Positions 7,964-16,711 of a DNA stretch of 53,025 nt are shown here, in pieces. Made by a program: the position numbers and the translations under genes. The notes under the pieces are model-generated. The model searched no databases. It saw only the letters and a list, made by a program, of their open reading frames with translations, and was not told the origin of the DNA. The DNA lies in the NCBI GenBank assembly GCA_002359185.1, contig DEML01000120.1:75656-128680 (forward strand). Reading direction: 5' to 3'. The stretch comes from Planctomycetaceae bacterium UBA2671 (GTDB lineage: Bacteria > Planctomycetota > Planctomycetia > Planctomycetales > Planctomycetaceae). How positions within the stretch are numbered: the stretch's first letter is position 1; each line of letters begins with the position of its first letter.

Positions 7964-9259
7964 GTGAATATGAATACGAAAATGAATCGACGTGACGCAA
8001 TTAAAGCGACTGCTGCCATTTCGGCTGGTCTGTATCTCGGAACTCAAACGCAATCGAATTTTGCCAACAGTGCTAATGAGAAGATTAACATTGCCTGTAT
8101 CGGTGTGGGAGGTCGAGGCTTCTCGAATGTGAATGGATGCTCAAAAGAGAATCTCGTTGCTTTCTGCGATGTCGATGAAAATCGAGCCGGTAAAGCTTAT
8201 GAGAAATTTCCAGGTGTCCCTCAATTTTCCGATTTCCGTAAGATGTTCGATGAAATGGAAAATGAGATTGATGCCGTTGTTGTCAGCACTCCAGATCACA
8301 CCCACTTTCATCCTTCGATGTGGGCTTTGCTTCGCGATAAGCACCTGTATTGCGAAAAGCCATTAGCACACAATGTTTGGGAGACACGTACCATTACTGA
8401 TACTGCTCGTGAACGAGTTCTGGCGACTCAATTAGGGGCTCAGCGGCACGCGAAACAAAATATGCGTCGAGTCGTTGAAGAAATTCAGGCGGGTGTGATC
8501 GGTGATGTGCTCGAAGTTTACAGTTGGGTCGGCAGCAGCCGGGGAATGCCAAGCCCGATTACAAGTTCTCAGCCTGTGCCAGACACTCTAGATTGGAATC
8601 TCTGGCTCGGCCCGACAACAGCCGAGCGTGGATACACCGATAAGCTATGTCCGTACGAATGGCGTTTCTGGTGGGATTACGGCACCGGCGAAACGGGCAA
8701 CTGGGGATGTCATATTCTCGATATCCCTTTCTGGGCTCTGGATCTCAAATATCCCACGCAAGTCGAAGCCTCCGGCCCGGAAGTGGATCCGGAACGCACT
8801 CCTAAAAGTATGACCACTCAGTTTGAGTTTCCCGCGAATGAGAAACGACCTGCGGTCACCCTACACTGGAGTCAGGGGAAGCCGGAGTTTGCAGAAAAGA
8901 AAAAGTATGATGTCAAAGGTCTGAATACTATTTTTGTCGGAACAAAGGGGAATTTGGCCTGCGGTTTTGATAATCGCAAGCTCTTTCCAGCTGATCAGTT
9001 TGAGGATTACAAAGCCCCTGAGAAAACGATTCCCGACTCGCCTGGATTTTATCAGGAATGGTTCAATGCCATTCGAGGCGGGGAACCAGCCAGTTGCAAC
9101 TTTGACTACACCGGCCCCCTCAGCGAAACCGTCATGCTTGGCAATGTTGCCTATCGCGGTGGTGGATTTGTATGGGATTCCCAGACGCTCAAAACTGTTG
9201 GCAACGAACAAGCTCAACAATTGATTCGTGAAGACTATCGCAAAGGCTGGGACATTTAA
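7964..9259 (+). CDS. Tat-exported Gfo/Idh/MocA family oxidoreductase
   Basis: 431 residues. The start is GTG 7964 (AGG six to seven bases upstream) or ATG 7970; both keep the twin-arginine signal NRRDAIKATAAISAG. The Rossmann nucleotide-binding motif is IGVGGRGFSN, followed by VVSTPDHTHFHPSMWAL and the family's EKPLAHN motif, in which the lysine is catalytic. The C-terminal domain has the planctomycete-type blocks WRFWWDYGTGETGNWGCHILD and GGEPASCNFDYTGPLSETVMLG. It should oxidise or reduce a sugar or sugar acid using NAD(P), carried folded through the Tat system. The DUF6807 gene just upstream suggests a shared carbohydrate pathway, although a terminator lies between them. The substrate is not known. 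Confidence 0.92.
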   Translation: MNMNTKMNRRDAIKATAAISAGLYLGTQTQSNFANSANEKINIACIGVGGRGFSNVNGCSKENLVAFCDVDENRAGKAYEKFPGVPQFSDFRKMFDEMENEIDAVVVSTPDHTHFHPSMWALLRDKHLYCEKPLAHNVWETRTITDTARERVLATQLGAQRHAKQNMRRVVEEIQAGVIGDVLEVYSWVGSSRGMPSPITSSQPVPDTLDWNLWLGPTTAERGYTDKLCPYEWRFWWDYGTGETGNWGCHILDIPFWALDLKYPTQVEASGPEVDPERTPKSMTTQFEFPANEKRPAVTLHWSQGKPEFAEKKKYDVKGLNTIFVGTKGNLACGFDNRKLFPADQFEDYKAPEKTIPDSPGFYQEWFNAIRGGEPASCNFDYTGPLSETVMLGNVAYRGGGFVWDSQTLKTVGNEQAQQLIREDYRKGWDI

Positions 9260-9315
9260 TGGCACACGATAATGCTTCAGGCTGAATGATTAGGAATGGA
9301 GAATGCATCCCGAGA

Positions 9316-9795
9316 TCAGCGTTTTGAACTCAGTTTGTAATCGATACTGATCGGTTCGGATTCAACCGTCAGCATGTATTTCATGTTGTCGGGATTGACG
9401 GCCGTCAGATGCGGTGGCAAGATTTCCAATGCGCCGACATCAGCTGCCGTCTGTCCCTCGGGAATCGGGTTGCCATCGGGCATCGCAATTTTTGAGAACG
9501 TTACGTTATAAACTCCAGGCTCAATACCTTCTGCCATGGAATAATCTTTTGCTTCGAAATTACCAGACGCATCCGTAATGGCATAGCCTCCTTTCCCTTT
9601 CGTATCGCCTTGTGGCAGAAACTTGACTGCAGTTCCCCCAAGGGGCTTTCCATCCATTTGCACTGTTCCTGTGACTGGAATCAGCAGTTCTGGTATGTTG
9701 TCTGACTTTTCTGCACTGCATCCAACTGCAGTTATCACAGCCAAGCACACAATAAAGTCTAAAAAGTTCATTTGTCGAGAAGTCGAATACAACAT
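9316..9795 (-). CDS. Transthyretin-like lipoprotein
   Basis: 159 residues with a lipoprotein signal ending AVGC (lipid-anchored Cys26 from the ATG at 9795; an internal ATG at 9771 is possible). The mature part has VTGTVQMDGKPLGGTAVKF, a carboxypeptidase-regulatory/transthyretin-like fold block, and GVYNVTFSKI near the end of the beta sandwich. Such small surface lipoproteins commonly follow DUF1559 genes in planctomycetes, and this one lies directly downstream of one. The hairpin at 9830-9860 separates them. An envelope structural role is likely; no enzyme motif is seen. The same pairing recurs at 51004-51779. Confidence 0.85.
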   Translation of the reverse strand: MLYSTSRQMNFLDFIVCLAVITAVGCSAEKSDNIPELLIPVTGTVQMDGKPLGGTAVKFLPQGDTKGKGGYAITDASGNFEAKDYSMAEGIEPGVYNVTFSKIAMPDGNPIPEGQTAADVGALEILPPHLTAVNPDNMKYMLTVESEPISIDYKLSSKR

Positions 9796-9829
9796 GCGGC
9801 ACTTTTATAGAAAGTTTAATTTGAAGTAA

Positions 9830-9860
9830 TGTGTGCATTGTCCAGAAGGCAATGCACACA
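9830..9860 (-). terminator. Hairpin between DUF1559 and lipoprotein genes
   Basis: An 11-base perfect stem (9830-9840 with 9850-9860) with a nine-base loop lies 38 bases after the DUF1559 stop codon on the minus strand. It lacks a clean T run, so it may be a weak terminator or an RNA-stabilising hairpin that sets the ratio of the two products. Confidence 0.55.
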
Positions 9861-9897
9861 GTTTCAGGCAGGATTAATCAATTCTGATGAGTTCCGT

Positions 9898-10899
9898 TTA
9901 GAGTTCGCCAAGTGGCTGGCCATCACTGATCCAGGCCAGTCTGTTGCGAAGGGTGGCATCAATGTTTTCGGAGATGAAACGGACTGCTCCATCACCCATA
10001 ACGACCTGAATCCCACCTTGATGCAGGGAACCTGGCTCACCCCACTCTCCGTTGCGGCCATACTGATACTGAGCATCAGGTGGTGTCCGCCAGGCACAGC
10101 AGCGAAAATTGTTGATCCCTCGTGAAGCTGTCAGGTTGATACCTTGCCCGACATGCGATGAACAGCCCCACGACTGTGTTTCGCCATCATCAACATCGAG
10201 TGTCGTTTCGACCATCGCTACTGTATTGGAAGTCCCATCGACTAGATCACGCATTTTGCTGCGAGAGTTGACCCCGAACATCGCTCGTGTTGTTATGCCG
10301 AGGGCTGTCCACATAGTACCACCATTCCCCTGAGTAACACTGAAACCATACGAAGTGCGGACTGAACCAGTGACACCGCAACCATAGGTTGCGTTGGCAG
10401 AACCGTAAGTTTGAGGACCATTATCCGAGGGGCAGAGATAGACACTAATTAAAGTGCGAGATAAATTCAGGTTTGTGTTGATATTCGGATCCGTTCCTCC
10501 AGCGACAATGCCACCAGTTAACTCGTTGCGTGTTCCGTACGCCCAACTGTGATTGTACTGATCATATAAAGCTGCCTGCTCGATATAGGGCAAAAGCTGG
10601 ACATGCCCGGAATGGTTGAGCACGTTCGTGCCAGCTGGCGTTCCACCATTCGACGAAGAATTGGCCGTTGAATACGGAAACACGCTGTGCACATCGTGAT
10701 AGTTGTGCAGAGCCAGACCAATTTGCTTCAAATTGTTTTTACAGGAGCTGCGCCGAGCCGCTTCCCGGGCCTGTTGTACAGCTGGCAGTAACAATGCCAC
10801 TAAGATAGCGATGATCGCTATGACCACTAATAGTTCAATCAGCGTAAATCCACGCTGATAAATCTTAGCTGCTGGACGATTGGAATCAGTCAACATCAT
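9898..10899 (-). CDS. DUF1559 prepilin-like protein
   Basis: 333 residues. The N-terminus is a type IV pilin/pseudopilin signal: RG|FTLIELLVVIAI with the canonical Gly before the cleavage site and Glu at +5. It continues into the family signature VQQAREAARRSSCKNNLKQ and LALHNYHD. The C-terminal block LHQGGIQVVMGDGAVRF is also diagnostic (H-x-G-G-x4-GDG). These proteins occur in large numbers in planctomycetes and are thought to form pilus-like or surface structures; the exact role is unknown. ATGATG lies at 10894-10899 with AGGAG upstream. A lipoprotein gene follows after a hairpin. Confidence 0.95.
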   Translation of the reverse strand: MMLTDSNRPAAKIYQRGFTLIELLVVIAIIAILVALLLPAVQQAREAARRSSCKNNLKQIGLALHNYHDVHSVFPYSTANSSSNGGTPAGTNVLNHSGHVQLLPYIEQAALYDQYNHSWAYGTRNELTGGIVAGGTDPNINTNLNLSRTLISVYLCPSDNGPQTYGSANATYGCGVTGSVRTSYGFSVTQGNGGTMWTALGITTRAMFGVNSRSKMRDLVDGTSNTVAMVETTLDVDDGETQSWGCSSHVGQGINLTASRGINNFRCCAWRTPPDAQYQYGRNGEWGEPGSLHQGGIQVVMGDGAVRFISENIDATLRNRLAWISDGQPLGEL

Positions 10900-11286
10900 T
10901 TTGAAATACTCCTAAAAAGATTGGAAAATAAAAAACAGAATCCAACTCAGACTAACCATGAGAACTCTCGTTCAGTTCTCATCAATGCAAAATTGCCTAA
11001 TCAACAAGCAGTGTGCACAGTTAAAATTGAACTCGAAGGGCTTTTCATCAATTGCATACCTCATGTTCTTGCGGGATATCAGTCTGAAACTCAACAACAT
11101 CGATTTTTACGAATGTGATATCTCGAAAAATCTCATTCTTTTGAATAGCCAACTGCATTTCATATGCCAAACAGGCAACACGCAGTGATTTTCCCGGAGA
11201 GCATATTATTGACAGAACTTATCAGCAGTCTGACTCACTGGGGATTTGACCAGAGCACTCGTTGACATCGTTGAATCAATAATGAA
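10900..11286. other. Intergenic stretch upstream of the DUF1559 gene
   Basis: AT-rich non-coding DNA that must hold the promoter of the minus-strand DUF1559 gene. Two short overlapping open frames on the plus strand have no ribosome site, no family resemblance and no signal peptide, so I do not call them genes. No repeat or RNA gene was recognised. Confidence 0.5.
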
Positions 11287-11409
11287 TCAGGACTCATCTG
11301 AATCAAGACATGCTGCATTATCTGGCCCAACTTCTAACTTGGGCGTAAGCAAGGGAGAGGGATTGATATTCTCAGCGTCCATCAATTCGACAATTCTCTC
11401 CAGACGGAG
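11287..11409 (-). pseudogene. Duplicate 3' fragment of the marR gene
   Basis: Forty codons between two stops read LERIVELMDAENINPSPLL then TPKLEVGPDN. This closely matches the C-terminus of the intact MarR at 13237-13764 (LERIVELMDAEDVDASPLL, TPELNVGPDD) and has the same orientation. The DNA-binding part is absent and there is no start codon. It is a relic of a duplication, so the ceramidase-like gene is bracketed by marR sequences. A GGGTTA...TAACCC hairpin lies just upstream of it at 11413-11441. Confidence 0.85.
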
Positions 11410-11486
11410 TTAGGGTTACGCGTTCCGTTTTCCGCTAACCCAACCTGCAATCTTGGAGATTTAATTGATTCGCAACGAAATCCACT

Positions 11487-12935
11487 CTACCGACCATCTT
11501 TGCCCGATGTCTTCAACTCAGTCAGCATCTCTAGAAGATTCTCCGTCAGTATCACGGAAGCATCTTTTTGGACAACGTTGGTGCCGAGCCAGGTTTCATA
11601 TCCGCCGAGGCGATGCTGTTCTGGAGGGGGCAGGTAGCCATGTCGACCATTGGCCAGGCCGATTACCATTGTCTTCGAAAATGGACTTCGGTCTTTGATT
11701 TCCAATCCAATTTCAACAAGAGTTTCAAAAGGGATGCCGACAATTGCGAACTCTCCCACTCGAATCGCCTGAATGGTGACTGTCAGGAACTCTTCTTCCC
11801 GCTCGTGAGCCTGAATTGTCTTTCGTGCGTAATCCTGTGCTTTCTTTGGCAATTCGGAAATATCGACTGGATCTGTCAGTGCAAGTATTTTTTGTGCGTA
11901 TGCCAAATCATCTTCGCTCGGCCGTCGATATTTGAGTTCGATCTCTCGCTCAATCATCCCGAGCGTAATATTACTGTCATGAAAATCGATTTTCTTGTAT
12001 GCAAAATAGGCGGTATCAGCTGCCTTGGTGGCAACAATTTGAATTTGCTCGAATGGTTCCCGGGGAGGACGATTGACGAGAAAGGCAATGTTGTTGATAT
12101 CTCCCGAAGCTCCGTTGGACATCATGGCGACAAACTCTGGACTTGCACGCAGACGACTGGGCATCAACCGTGAAAACTCGCCAAAATAATCTGATGAAGC
12201 ATGTTTCTCCTTCACACCGCCCACATAATGCAATGCATAGTTCGCAAGTAATCCAATCGGCTTTCGCTTATTGTTTTGAATTGACAGGATCATCAACTCA
12301 GGATCTATCGGACCAGCTGGTCGATCAAGGACGTCCGGACTGGTTCCCGGGTTCATCTTGACGATATCCATCTTTCCAAAGGGATTCGCTGGCATTTTTC
12401 CAGGCTTCAAGTGCCAGCGGCGATTAAAGACTTCTTCTGGAAGGTCATGGGAAGCCACGCCCACAGAGGCCAACTCTCGTTTTTCGTAGGCTTCAATGAT
12501 CGACTGAGCGAGTCCATTGACCAGTAATTCCCGATACGCCACATCGCCAGGTGAACCTTCTGTGCGATTGGACGGCGGAGTCGAATGAGAATGAGTCGAC
12601 GAGATCAACATTCGCTCGACAGGAATTCCAGTTTTCTCTGCAGCAATCTGCTTGGCTTCATCAAGCATTTCCGGAGGAGCCCCCAGGGCATCCAGAACAA
12701 CAATCGCGAGAGTCATCTCACCATCGTCGAGGACAATCGCCCGGGCATGCAAAGGATCATGCACTGCACTTGCATCCATCGCTTTACCGCTGCGTAAGCT
12801 GACGGGAAACTGCTGAGGAGAAACATCCACAGCAGATGCTCCCGCTCGAAACTCTGCAGCCATTCCTGCTGAATTCATCAACGGAATCGCGATCCCAAAA
12901 AGTAACACGAGCAGAGAAATTGTCGAACGGGTCAT
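11487..12935 (-). CDS. Neutral/alkaline ceramidase-like secreted hydrolase
   Basis: 482 residues from ATG 12935, chosen because it begins a signal peptide (MTRSTISLLVLLFGIAIP, then AGMAAEF) and has AAAGG ten bases upstream. An upstream extension of 32 codons starts at a poor site. Family features are the opening segment FRAGASAVDVSP, the zinc-ligand region SSTHSHSTPPS, and MSNGASGDINN, which corresponds to the active-site block of neutral ceramidases. The C-terminal segment LANGRHGYLPPPEQHRLGGYE is also typical. Planctomycetes carry many such proteins, most without a shown ceramide substrate, so amidase activity on a lipid or peptide is only inferred. It lies downstream of marR and may share its transcript (about 300 bases between them). 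Confidence 0.88.
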   Translation of the reverse strand: MTRSTISLLVLLFGIAIPLMNSAGMAAEFRAGASAVDVSPQQFPVSLRSGKAMDASAVHDPLHARAIVLDDGEMTLAIVVLDALGAPPEMLDEAKQIAAEKTGIPVERMLISSTHSHSTPPSNRTEGSPGDVAYRELLVNGLAQSIIEAYEKRELASVGVASHDLPEEVFNRRWHLKPGKMPANPFGKMDIVKMNPGTSPDVLDRPAGPIDPELMILSIQNNKRKPIGLLANYALHYVGGVKEKHASSDYFGEFSRLMPSRLRASPEFVAMMSNGASGDINNIAFLVNRPPREPFEQIQIVATKAADTAYFAYKKIDFHDSNITLGMIEREIELKYRRPSEDDLAYAQKILALTDPVDISELPKKAQDYARKTIQAHEREEEFLTVTIQAIRVGEFAIVGIPFETLVEIGLEIKDRSPFSKTMVIGLANGRHGYLPPPEQHRLGGYETWLGTNVVQKDASVILTENLLEMLTELKTSGKDGR

Positions 12936-13236
12936 CAAAAACACCTTTCCCAAAAAAACGCATGAAATCATGACTGTTCCATCTGAGTAATCACTGAACT
13001 GAAAATCATTAAGAATTGATTCTTGAGTCAATGTGCAACTCGGAACAAATATAAGCAGACATTAATGCAACACATAATACAGATTGGGTTCATCAGTTCC
13101 AATGTCACTCGGGAGATCTGATCGTGAAATCGCAGGAGCATTAGGAGCAGATGAAGTCCTGTTGAGAGAATACTTTGCTCTTTCACGCGGAAGATTCCCG
13201 CGATTGTTGATACTGGAGTAGCATTTTGTGTTGCTC
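12936..13236. other. Intergenic stretch between marR and the ceramidase-like gene
   Basis: About 300 bases without a convincing coding frame. It presumably holds the ceramidase promoter. No strong hairpin with a T run was found, so read-through from marR is possible. Confidence 0.4.
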
Positions 13237-13764
13237 TCAGGTCAATTCCGAGTCAGCTTGTGATGAATCGTCTGGCCCGACATTTAATTCAGGCGTCAGT
13301 AGAGGAGACGCATCAACATCCTCGGCGTCCATCAGTTCGACGATTCTCTCCAGCGATTTTAAGAGTCCCAGACATTCGACGGGATCGAGAGTTTCGAGGC
13401 GTTTTAAGAATTGTTCGTGGAGCGGTGTCGGCAGATTATTGATCTGTAGACAACCTTTCTCGGTGAGTGAAACGCACACTCGTCGCCGGTCTTTGCTGTT
13501 TCGTTGCCGAGCGATGTATCCGTCATTTTCCAGTTTATCCAGAATTCGAGATACGGTTGGAGCTGAAAGTTGAACAGCGCGTGCAACCATTACGACCGTG
13601 ATCTCGGTCTCCGCCGGAAACTCAGAGACAGCTTTGAGACAGAGCACTTGCGGGACACTGATCCCACCATGTTTTCTGACAATGCGTGAGTGCTCGGACG
13701 TTCGACGAATGATTCGCCGAATCGCTCTCAAGATCTGAAAGCCAAGTGAGTCTTCGAGGTCCAA
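13237..13764 (-). CDS. MarR-family regulator, EctR-like candidate
   Basis: 175 residues from a TTG start at 13764, the only start available after an in-frame stop four codons upstream. The winged helix-turn-helix is clear: VQLSAPTVSRILDKLENDGY followed by the wing IARQRNSKDRRRVCVSLTEKG. A dimerisation helix follows, with a 40-residue tail rich in acidic residues. It lies 231 bases after ectD on the same strand. MarR-family proteins called EctR/CosR are known repressors of ectoine operons in methylotrophs and vibrios, so control of ectABCD is the natural hypothesis. A palindrome over the ectA transcription start (17274-17313) is the candidate site. The motif TTGCA...ATGAATTCA at 13767-13784 next to its own start is shared with that region and might indicate autoregulation. 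Confidence 0.9.
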   Translation of the reverse strand: MDLEDSLGFQILRAIRRIIRRTSEHSRIVRKHGGISVPQVLCLKAVSEFPAETEITVVMVARAVQLSAPTVSRILDKLENDGYIARQRNSKDRRRVCVSLTEKGCLQINNLPTPLHEQFLKRLETLDPVECLGLLKSLERIVELMDAEDVDASPLLTPELNVGPDDSSQADSELT

Positions 13765-13766
13765 TA

Positions 13767-13784
13767 TTGCATCTCATGAATTCA
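13767..13784. promoter_or_regulatory. Possible second MarR site near its own start
   Basis: TTGCA, a short gap and ATGAATTCA occur here. The same two blocks appear in the same order on the minus strand of the ectA operator region (17295-17314). The spacing differs by two bases and the site overlaps the leader of marR. This is suggestive only. Confidence 0.25.
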
Positions 13785-13995
13785 GGGCGGACTGGCCGCA
13801 TTCCAAACAGGCTTACGAGTGCTACATTTTATAATACTCAATACGCAACGGTAACCACAACCAGCTCTTTTCAAAGATCACCCGCTGATTTTGATTAGGG
13901 AACGAAAACGATATCGATTTATCACCTGTCTTTTCCGAAGTTGGCATCATTGTATTTCAGTGCCCAGTCGTAGTCAGTCCTGAAAGAGGTATTGG

Positions 13996-14892
13996 TTACG
14001 AAGATCCTACGAGTGATTGAACAGGTTCAACGGTTCGTTCTGCGAGATATTCAGGACGAGGCGAACGATCACAGAACGGATCGACAACTGCATTCTCGAC
14101 ACTGTTATAAACAGCAAACAGATTAACACGTGGCGTTGGACTCAAGTTGCCGTTGGAACCATGCATGGTGTTGCAGTCAAAGAACACGACCGAACCGACG
14201 GGACCTTTCGGAGCGACGATCTCTTTGCCTTCAAGCAACGTGTCCAGAGCTTCCCGTGTCGGCACGCCATATTCCTGACGTCGCAATGAGTTTTCGTAGT
14301 TCTTTTCTGGAGTCTCTCCTGCACAGCGGATGAATGTTTCATGCGATCCAGGGATCAACATCAGTGGTCCGTTGAACTCGTGGCTTTCCGTTAAGAAAAT
14401 CGACACACTCAGTGCCCTCATGCGAGGCATCCCATCTTCCACATGCCAGGTTTCAAAATCTGAGTGCCAGAAGAATTCTTTACCATTCATAGCTGGCTTG
14501 TAGTTGATTCGTGACTGATGAATATAAACGTCAGTCCCAATCAACTGTTTCGCCCTTGCAAGTAACCGCTCGTCTGCGAACAGTCGCTGATAGACGTCGC
14601 TGATCTTGTGCAAGCGAAAGATCGAGCGAACAGTCTCCGAACCTGGTTCCCGCACGATTCCTGGCTGAGATTCCGGCCACTCTTCAGCTAGCGAAGTTGC
14701 TTCGACTAACAACTCATCGATTTCCTCCTGAGAGAACAGCCCTTGTGCAAACAGGAATCCATCGTGTGCGTAGTTCCAAACTTCGTCGGTGGTCAGGGGA
14801 CCCGGTTTATCAGAGGCCGTCGGATCAACCCGCGGTGCAGCTTCCCATGTGTCAGATGTGCGTGAATGGTAGGGATCTATTGAGCGATTCAT
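13996..14892 (-). CDS. ectD: Ectoine 5-hydroxylase EctD
   Basis: Non-haem iron(II), 2-oxoglutarate-dependent dioxygenase that converts ectoine to 5-hydroxyectoine in the cytoplasm. The EctD signature is FFWHSDFETWHVEDGMPRMR, giving iron ligands His143 and Asp145, with the third ligand His244 in TMHGSNGN. Other family features are RSIFRLHKIS and INYKPAMNG. At 298 residues it has the usual length. It is the fourth gene of ectABCD, 73 bases after ectC, with no terminator between. It implies that the cell makes hydroxyectoine as well as ectoine and needs oxygen for it. The identification is secure. Confidence 0.97.
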   Translation of the reverse strand: MNRSIDPYHSRTSDTWEAAPRVDPTASDKPGPLTTDEVWNYAHDGFLFAQGLFSQEEIDELLVEATSLAEEWPESQPGIVREPGSETVRSIFRLHKISDVYQRLFADERLLARAKQLIGTDVYIHQSRINYKPAMNGKEFFWHSDFETWHVEDGMPRMRALSVSIFLTESHEFNGPLMLIPGSHETFIRCAGETPEKNYENSLRRQEYGVPTREALDTLLEGKEIVAPKGPVGSVVFFDCNTMHGSNGNLSPTPRVNLFAVYNSVENAVVDPFCDRSPRPEYLAERTVEPVQSLVGSS

Positions 14893-14965
14893 AATATATC
14901 CTGGAATTGATTTGCGCTTTGTGATTATCTTTTTTGAAAGGTCAGTGAGTACACTCCCAGAGAAA

Positions 14966-15349
14966 TCACTCCATCAAAGGATACACGCCGTTTTCGTCGT
15001 GAGTTTCTGCGCCGACAATGGGTGGATTGAAGACACAAACCATTCGTAATTGCTCATCCGCAATCAGGATATGGCGTTCATGACCACTCAGGGCGTACAC
15101 CGTACCCGCTTCAATCGGATACTCTTTATCATTGCTCAAGTCTTTTAAACGACCTTTGCCCTCAATGCAGTACACGGCTTCTAGATGGTTCTGGTATTCC
15201 ATCTCGGTCGTAGTCCCGGCATACAGAACGGTGTCGTGCAGCGAGAAGCCCATGCCATCACTCTTGAGTAACAGACGACGACTGGTCCATGTTTCAGCTT
15301 GTGTTTCCCGTTCGGTTCCGCTGACTTGTTCGAGCGTATTTACAATCAT
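14966..15349 (-). CDS. ectC: Ectoine synthase EctC
   Basis: Cupin-fold enzyme that closes N-gamma-acetyl-diaminobutyrate to ectoine. I use ATG 15349 because GGAG lies eight bases upstream and the family begins MIV-x-(S/T)LE (here MIVNTLEQVSGTERE). A longer frame begins nine codons earlier inside the ectB end. Cupin features are EMEYQNHLEAVYCIEGKG and AGTVYALSGHERHIL, including the metal-binding Glu and His residues of EctC. The 127-residue product matches the family length. It starts 14 bases after the ectB stop, so the two are translated from one message. Confidence 0.97.
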   Translation of the reverse strand: MIVNTLEQVSGTERETQAETWTSRRLLLKSDGMGFSLHDTVLYAGTTTEMEYQNHLEAVYCIEGKGRLKDLSNDKEYPIEAGTVYALSGHERHILIADEQLRMVCVFNPPIVGAETHDENGVYPLME

Positions 15350-15363
15350 TCTTATTCTCCGGT

Positions 15364-16623
15364 TTATTTTGCGCAAGTGAGTTCAGGAACAGCAGCGGCC
15401 GTGCTTTCGGCAAGGATCTCCAAACCACGCGTCAGTAATTCATCTGAAATCGTAAGCGGTGGCAGGGTCTTGATGACTTCGTCGTCGGGACCAGCAGTCT
15501 CAATAATTAAGCCACGTGTAAAGGCTTCTTTCGAAATTGCTGATGCAATCGAATGATCAGCGAACTCGATGCCCTGAATCATGCCTCGACCTCGAACTTC
15601 AGCATCATGTTTGGCCGCAATGTCCAACAGCGAATCACGAACCTGACGAGCGTTGCGGTTCACTTTTTGAGTCAGCTGGTCATCTTGCCAGAACTCTTCC
15701 AGTGCGGCAGTCGCGGTGATAAAAGCGGCATTATGTCCTCGAAATGTGCCGTTGTGTTCGCCTGGCTCAAATACATCCAGATCCGGCTTCATCAAGGTCA
15801 ATGCCATTGGCAATCCGTAACCGGAAATTGATTTCGACAAACAGATGATGTCAGGTTGAATGTCGAACGGCTCAAAACTGAAGAATGGCCCGGTTCGACC
15901 ACATCCCACCTGAATATCATCAATGATCAGCAGGACATTGTATCGACGGGCAAGTCCCGCAAGAGCCTCCAGCCAGCCGCGTGTTCCAATATTAACTCCA
16001 CCTTCCGCCTGCACCGTTTCAAGAATGAAAGCCGCGGGCAAGTCCATGCCACTGCTCGAATCTTCGAGGTAGCGTTCCAGTGCAGCGATGGTATCCGCCT
16101 CTGTTCCGAGGTAATCGCAAAAGGGCATGTGAGTGACATTATTCAGCGGAACACCCGCGCCAGCTCGCTTTCCGCCATTACCAGTCAAAGCCAGAGAGCC
16201 CAGGGTCATTCCGTGGAAACCATTGGTAAACGAAACGATGTTGTGACGACCTGTGATTTTGCGAGCCAGTTTGAGTGCCGACTCCACAGCGTTTGTCCCC
16301 GTTGGTCCCGGGAACATCACCTTGTAATCCATTTGTCGAGGATTCAGGATTAATCGTTCAAATGTTTCAAGAAATTTTCGTTTAGCAGTCGTAGACATAT
16401 CGAGGGCGTGCAGTACGCCATCGTTGGTCAGATATTCAATCAATGCAGATTTTAATTCAGGGTTATTGTGCCCATAACTCAAAGCTCCCGCACCGGCGAA
16501 GAAGTCGATAAATTCTTCGCCCTGTTCATTCAAGAGTGTCGCGCCCTTTGCCGTCTTAAAGACCGTTGGGAAGCTGCGACAGTATCCGCGAACATTGCTT
16601 TCAAGTCGTTCAAAAATATCCAT
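15364..16623 (-). CDS. ectB: Diaminobutyrate-2-oxoglutarate transaminase EctB
   Basis: PLP-dependent class III aminotransferase that makes L-2,4-diaminobutyrate from aspartate semialdehyde and glutamate, the first step of ectoine synthesis. The start is ATG 16623 with AAGGA six bases upstream. Family landmarks are FERLESNVRGYCRSFP at the N-terminus, FFAGAGALSYGHNNP, GPTGTNAVESALKLAR, IIDDIQVGCGRTG (Asp contacting the PLP ring) and LSKSISGYGLPMAL with the Schiff-base lysine near residue 264. The product is 419 residues, full length. It is the second gene of the ect operon; about 88 bases separate it from ectA. Confidence 0.97.
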   Translation of the reverse strand: MDIFERLESNVRGYCRSFPTVFKTAKGATLLNEQGEEFIDFFAGAGALSYGHNNPELKSALIEYLTNDGVLHALDMSTTAKRKFLETFERLILNPRQMDYKVMFPGPTGTNAVESALKLARKITGRHNIVSFTNGFHGMTLGSLALTGNGGKRAGAGVPLNNVTHMPFCDYLGTEADTIAALERYLEDSSSGMDLPAAFILETVQAEGGVNIGTRGWLEALAGLARRYNVLLIIDDIQVGCGRTGPFFSFEPFDIQPDIICLSKSISGYGLPMALTLMKPDLDVFEPGEHNGTFRGHNAAFITATAALEEFWQDDQLTQKVNRNARQVRDSLLDIAAKHDAEVRGRGMIQGIEFADHSIASAISKEAFTRGLIIETAGPDDEVIKTLPPLTISDELLTRGLEILAESTAAAVPELTCAK

Positions 16624-16711
16624 TATCAATCCTTCATTAGCGCTTGGGTAAATTTCGTCGCCTGTAAGAACAGGGCTGAGATCACTGGAATAATGCTTCA
16701 GAGAACAAAAG

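Noticed and set aside
10921..11188. Two overlapping short open frames on the plus strand
   Set aside because: No ribosome site, no signal peptide or family pattern, and they lie in the promoter region of the leftward DUF1559 gene.
11413..11441. GGGTTA...TAACCC hairpin near the marR fragment
   Set aside because: Short stem with a bulge and no T run; could be a repeat, but no second copy was seen, so not listed as a feature.
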